A stretch of DNA of 64,000 bases from Blasia pusilla (lineage: Eukaryota > Marchantiophyta > Marchantiopsida > Blasiales), in NCBI GenBank assembly GCA_050084515.1, contig CM114274.1:30814001-30878000 (forward strand). The letters are read 5' to 3'. The position numbers were made by a program, and so were the translations under genes. This document shows, piece after piece, positions 58,566 through 64,000 of this stretch. Positions within the stretch are counted from its first letter, which is position 1; each line of letters starts with the position of its first letter. The notes beneath the pieces were generated by a model. It had not been told where the DNA came from and made no database searches. It saw only the letters and a program-made list of their open reading frames with translations.

Positions 58566-60160
58566 AAATGACTTGTGTATTTTTCAATTTTTCCTTGTAT
58601 ATGGTGTTGCCCTAAAATTTGGTCAACTTTTCAATAAGAAATTTTCCAAGAACCTTGCAAATGGCAAATGGATGTTCAACCCAAAGTCCAAAAATGCAAA
58701 GGTCATTGTAGACCTTCATCATCAAATCAGAAAAGGGAAAAGGACTTATGTAAATTTCATTTCTTCCAAGTATATGTTCTTGCCCTTAAAGTTTGTCAAA
58801 GTCTTTAGAAGAATATTTTTAGAAACCCTGTAAAATTTCATGGTAAATGGATGTTCAACCAAAAAGTGCAAAGGTTATTTTAGATCTCGGTGATTAGACC
58901 ATAAAAGAAACAAAAAGGACTTTTTCATATAGTTTTTCTTCGTATATGATATTGCCCTGAATTTTTGTCAACTTTTGTATATGAGTGTTTCCAAGAACCA
59001 TATAAAAGTTCAAGATAAATGGATGTTCAACCAAAATTCCGAAAATACAAAGGTTATTCTAGACTTCGGTGATTAGATCAGGAAAGAAAAAAGGACTTGT
59101 GTATTTTTCATTTCTTCCAAAAATATGCGAGGAAAGAAAAAAGGACTTGTGTATTTTTCATTTCTTCCAAAAATATGCTTTCCATGAGACTTTTTCAACT
59201 TCTTTATAAGAGTGTTTCCAAAATCATGTAAAATTATATGGCAAATAGATGTTCGACCAAAAGTCCAAAAATGCAAAGGTTATTACAGATCTTGATGACT
59301 AGATTGAGAAATAAGAAAAGACTTGTGTTTTTTAAATTTTTTCTTTGTATATGATCTTGCCCTGAAACCTTGTCAATGTTTTTCAAAAACGTAGAAAATT
59401 TCATGGCAAATCGATGTTCAACTCAAAGTCCAAAAATTCAAAGATCATTCTAGACCTTGGTGATTAGATTGAGAAAGAAAAAAGGACTTGAGTATTTAAA
59501 AATTTTCTTTGTATATAATCTTACCCTGAAATTTTTTCAGCTTTTGTATAGGTCTTTTCCAAGAACCGAAGAAAATTTCATGGCAAATGGATATTCAACC
59601 AAAAGTCCAAGAATGAAAGAACATTCTAGATCTCGATGATCAGATCAAGAAATTAAAAAATGATTTATGTATTTTTCATTTTTTCCTTGTATATTATCTT
59701 GCCCTGAAAATTTGTAAATTTTTATACATAAGTGTTTCCAAGATTCTTGGAAAATTTCATGCCAAATGGATTTTCAACTAAAAGTCCAAAGTCCAAAAGT
59801 CTGCATACACGTTAAGGATCAAGTGACCCTTATTTTATGTCACGATAAAGTCCTTGAAGAAGATGGAAAATACGAAGACTTTCTTTTGCTAGAGGGCCGA
59901 ATCACGCGGGTCCAAAACCAACATAAATAATATTGGGCTTTTAGTCACAACTCTATTTCCCTTGAAATTTTGAAGGAAGTCTAGATACACCTTGAGGATA
60001 AAGTATCTCAAAATTAAGGTCAAAATGAAATCCTTGGACAATGTGGAAAATGGAAATATCCTCTTTTGCTAGAAGGTTTAATTGAACAGGTCCAAAAACT
60101 ACCTATATATGTTTGGGTTTTTGGTCATAACTCCATATTCTTGAAACTTTGCAAGTAGCG
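58566..60160. repeat. Satellite-like tandem array (right-arm copy)
   Basis: Mirror of 8278-9805 with the same 162-187 bp units. It contains a right-arm-only perfect tandem duplication of 50 bp (59081-59130 and 59131-59178). Confidence 0.85.
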
Positions 60161-62584
60161 TTGACAAGCTACTGACGGACCGATTTGAGGTGGAGATGAT
60201 GGAGCAAATTTTCCAATGGAATAATTATCTCGACAACAAGTTGTTCAGGGATACAATGGAGGTGAAATTTAAACCCAACTATAAGAAGATGGTCAATGAC
60301 TTGAAGGACGTGCCAAGGACGATACGCCCTAGATAGGTGGCCAGAGGTGCAAGTGAGAGTCCAACAGTTGTAGATGCTAATGGTAACCTTGATGAATGTT
60401 CACAGAAAGATTGACGAATATCCTAATTGTGGATCGAGTGGAAATTAATCCATTTTGATTGTGGATGTAGTGGACACAAATATCTATCATTGATCTAATT
60501 AGAAGACAAACCCTACTTTGTCTTTCAACTTTCCAGAGTCGAGGAGGAAGAAATGCACTCTATGTCTCAAGTTGATTGGATTGGTTCTATATGCTAGTCT
60601 TGGCATGTGTTCTTGTGTCTATCATCTTCATTTCTTGTGGGAATATGCATTCTGATCTTTGAAGTACGGTTGCCAAATTCCGTTCCCAGATAGTTTTTAC
60701 GCGTACTTCTGGAGGTAGAGGAAGATCCAAAGTGCCAAAGTGGAGGTGTTCAGGGGAATGTGGTGGATCCGAATTCACGTGAGTATGTACAACATGAGAT
60801 TCCGCTTATAGATCAACTATTGGAGGCTCAAAGATTGTGGGGGCAGAGTAGAAACTTCATATTTTATGCCTCTCTGACGAATGAAAGAAACTTGGACATC
60901 CAACTCCAGAATGGTGGAAAGATCCTTCAATAATTATTCCTTGTTAAGCATATCTTTAGGGAATGTATACCCAATTACTTGCTGAAGGGGAGGCAATGCT
61001 CCACCAAATTCGAGGAAGAATTCATCAAATACATGGATAAGAATAGGCAGGTTACTCGCAATTCCATGTAGAAGATCTACCATCCAATTAACTAGTGGAA
61101 CCATATGATTAGAGAAGTGCATTGATATCCATATGATATCAATGCACCTTTGATATTGTGAAGAGACATTGCCTTGCCAAAGATTCAGCTTTACCAATAT
61201 TATTGCTCCGAGCTCTTGTCTAGCTACCTAAACTCGAGTTGTGGGGATGGATGAACTTGATGGCCAAGAAGATTCAAGTCCTAGGAGCATGTTTCCTAGG
61301 ACATGGATTAGGGATCCTCTCAATAGGTGATGGAGAAATAAGTGATTTTTTGCATTTTCTTGATCTTAGAATCTTGTCTAGAGCCATTGATGTAGCAACC
61401 CATATTTTTGGTCCCTATGAAATTGTACTCCAATCCACATTCATCCAAGTTGTTTAAAGAACAACATCTATAAAAATATTCGCCGCACTTCTCCTCCCTC
61501 GCCCCCTTCCAATATTCATGCAAAGAGATATCCTTTCCTCCCAAATATGTTTAATCCACAGATCACATGAATGCAAGGGGATGTCAAATTTTCCGCCGTT
61601 CCACACCCTTTGTCCCACGGAACTATGGAATAATGGTTTTAAGTACTTCACTATGTTCCACGATATTTTCTTCAACCCTACAAACGTCAACAGAGGGCTT
61701 GTCATTGGATTGATGAAGAACAGCAGGTGGTAGTCCAAATGCACTAATGATCCGAGCCTCATCTACTACTTGTGAAGGGGCTTGGCTTATAGAAGGTGAC
61801 CCTAAATCCACAACAACTTCCATGACAACTTTTTGAATCCTCGACCATCAACTTGTGCTTCAGGTGGCGACTCATCAACAATGATTGATAGCTTGAGTAT
61901 AGGGTTATCCATCATCTCTACTTGGGAATCCAACAAAAACACTATAATATCTTTTTTGTTTTCTTATGGGAAAATTGCTTAAATCCATGTACGAGGAGAG
62001 TGAAGGAATGTTTGGTTCCTGCAAATAATAAAACATGATCAATAATGGACCTTGATTGAAACCATTAAATACCATATAAGTTTTACTTTGCAAAAGTGTT
62101 TAGGATTTCATTTTGGGATTATCCTTATCAATAGACACACGACTCAGATAGAACACTACTTATAATTATATCACGGTCGAACTCTAAACCACATGCATTT
62201 TTTTTCAATTAAAGTATTGAGTCATGTAACTTGCAACCTTATATACATTGAAACTACACATTCAATCTAATAACAAAATATATTAAAAAATATACTTGCT
62301 TCATAAATAGATACAATGGAAGTTCCCATCTAAGTTAACAATCTAACGTCTCCTCCACATCAGTCCTAGGAAGGTACAAAAACAAGAAGCACCATTCATA
62401 ATAGTTGCTTGTTTAATGATCTCATTTAGAACACTATAAATATATATATATTTCCTTTGTCTCTACAACCCTAAAGTCCGTGTCCAAGGACATGTCCATG
62501 TCCACGGACTTATGTGTGTCCTATGGACGGACATGTCCGTGCGGGCCCGGCTACCCGAGGCCCGCACCCAAACCGCACGGAGCC
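60161..62584. other. Unclassified repeat-like tract (right-arm copy)
   Basis: Mirror of about 5940-8240. On the plus strand an open stretch at about 60166-60335 reads LLTDRFEVEMMEQIFQWNNY.. without a recognised family. The left arm carries the same on its minus strand. The 31-bp palindrome is at 61117-61147. Confidence 0.3.
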
Positions 62585-62670
62585 CGTACCCGTTGCGTGG
62601 CCCGCAGCCCAGGCGGGGTGCAGGCTCGCCGACACGATCCTACACCCCGCCTAGGCTGCGGGCCATGCAA
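62585..62670. repeat. GC-rich hairpin (right-arm copy)
   Basis: Mirror of 5751-5818 with a few differences. It stands in the same GC-rich island bordered by GGACATGTCC palindromes (about 62486-62540). Confidence 0.65.
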
Positions 62671-64000
62671 TGAGTGCGAGCTCGGGTGCCGGCCGGGCAT
62701 GCATGTTGCCATGTCCAGACTTGTCTCTTTCCATTACGAGGAGTGGCAACCTTGGAGAGGTTGATCCTCTCATCCTTTGTATGGAGCGACTTGGAAGGAA
62801 ATACAAGAGTATGAGTACTCAAAATAGGAAGGGCACAAACATGATGAATGGTTGCAGAATGCTCCCAATGCCATGCAACCATCGCCCTCTTCAATTCACT
62901 TAACCAAGATCAAGGTACTATATCTCCATTTTGATGTCTCCTGTCCTTAAACACCTTTGCAATATATGAGAAATTGAGAATGAATCTCCCATTTTCTCTT
63001 TAAGCTTCAGCCACAAGAACTTGCATTTAAATAGAACACCTCCAACCCCCTCAATAATGAAATGTGCCCTCATATTCACTCCTTGTAATTTGTCTATGCA
63101 TTCCAAGAAATGGATAGTATTCTCGTTTATTGGCTCTGAGTTATATTTCGCCAATTAACTTGGTTGAACTAGAGCTTTCATCTTTTAAGTTACAAACCAA
63201 TATTCCAACTCTCTAGCATGATCAACCAACAATTTCCATATTAATCAGGTCAGGGAATCTTCAAATCGATTCACCAATCTATCCTTAGAGTTGGATACAA
63301 TCCATCTCTAATACCAATCACAAGAAGTGTCTAAGCTAGCATATCAAAAAATGTGGAAAAGAAATATGCACACCACAAGCAAATTGCAAAGTCGTACGCA
63401 AGCATACAAACATCCACCAATACTAAAAAATATCTCTTTCTATCGCATTCACCCTAAAGTACGTAGAGAGTCATTGAAAAATGTGAACTCTCATGAGGGT
63501 CACTTCTAGGACAGCAATGGAGGCAAAGAAAAATGAGAAAAAAAGTATGGGGTTGGGCATCTAGACTTTGTCTCCTCGAGGTTGGCACCTCCGTGCTAGA
63601 TGGTGATTCAAGGCTTTAGAATCCGCGAGATTGAGTTGGCGCCCTTGTGTTTGAGCGTCGATTCCCCCCAAATTGGATTTTTTTTAAAATCCTGACATTT
63701 CGCAATATGCCAAACCTTCAAGGGCATCCACTAGTTTACTTTTTAAATGAAATGAAAAAAAAGGAAACTTATAAAGGTTTATAAGCACAAGTAAATGAAA
63801 TTGAGATTAATAAGCTAGTAAACCACAAATTGTGAGGAATCGAAATAAGATTAGATGTTTGATTCTCCACTCAAGTACACTCCCACAAATTTTGTTTAGC
63901 GTCTTAGAGTGTGCTTGAAGATTGCAACAACATCAATTACCTGGTTGGGGATAAAATGCATGGATGTCCACGGGCAATAGATGGAAAAGACCAAGTGATG

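Larger units (their letters stand above)
53240..64000 (-). repeat. Right arm, outer segment of giant inverted repeat
   Basis: Reverse-complement copy of 4404-14757, continuing past the window end. It carries copies of the decayed reading frame, GNAT gene, mini-Helitron, satellite-like array, palindrome and GC-rich hairpin. It differs by a 377-bp block at 54572-54948, a 50-bp tandem duplication at 59081-59178 and small indels. Confidence 0.92.

Overview
The window looks like nuclear DNA of a land plant or close streptophyte relative. It is AT-rich and gene-poor, carries plant-type Helitrons, Ty3/gypsy and copia-like LTR pieces, and its few host-like genes have introns with GT..AG borders. I cannot name the species. 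No tRNA, rRNA, CRISPR or bacterial operon was seen.

Layout. (1) 1-4403: repeat-derived DNA with tandem duplications and an old gypsy integrase scrap. (2) 4404-18677: left arm of a very large inverted duplication. It holds a GC-rich hairpin, a satellite-like array, a mini-Helitron, an apparently intact two-exon GNAT acetyltransferase gene, an unrecognised decayed coding stretch, and broken pieces of an autonomous Helitron (Rep/helicase). (3) 18678-24438: more GC-balanced DNA with a probable host gene start on the minus strand (putative plastid-targeted protein, 22219-22839) and a possible small membrane-protein exon (20847). (4) 24439-34572: AT-rich repeat graveyard with mini-Helitrons, a copia-like LTR with polypurine tract, a decayed gypsy LTR and foldback hairpins. 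(5) 34573-43738: a minus-strand Ty3/gypsy LTR retrotransposon. (6) 43739-49740: AT-rich, mostly featureless, with one mini-Helitron and one hairpin. (7) 49741-64000: right arm of the inverted duplication, running off the window, with a second copy of the GNAT gene.

The most striking object is the retrotransposon. On the minus strand its order is LTR, gag (zinc knuckle), aspartic protease, a C5 cytosine DNA methyltransferase domain, reverse transcriptase, RNase H, integrase, a PHD-finger-like module, LTR. The methyltransferase keeps the Pro-Cys catalytic motif and the Glu-Asn-Val motif in canonical, non-permuted order and lies between protease and reverse transcriptase. This copy is dead (several stops and frameshifts, truncated 5' LTR) but recent enough to read. 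An element that carries its own methyltransferase plus a possible histone reader could influence its own chromatin state; that is inference.

The second notable structure is the giant inverted repeat. The outer segment (about 10.4 kb or more) is nearly identical between arms. The inner Helitron segment is visibly more diverged, and one 1.4-kb block lies in opposite relative orientation. The third is a family of roughly 170-220 bp mini-Helitrons sharing an A|TC start, a 3' hairpin and a CTAG|T (or TTAG|T) end, scattered through the window.
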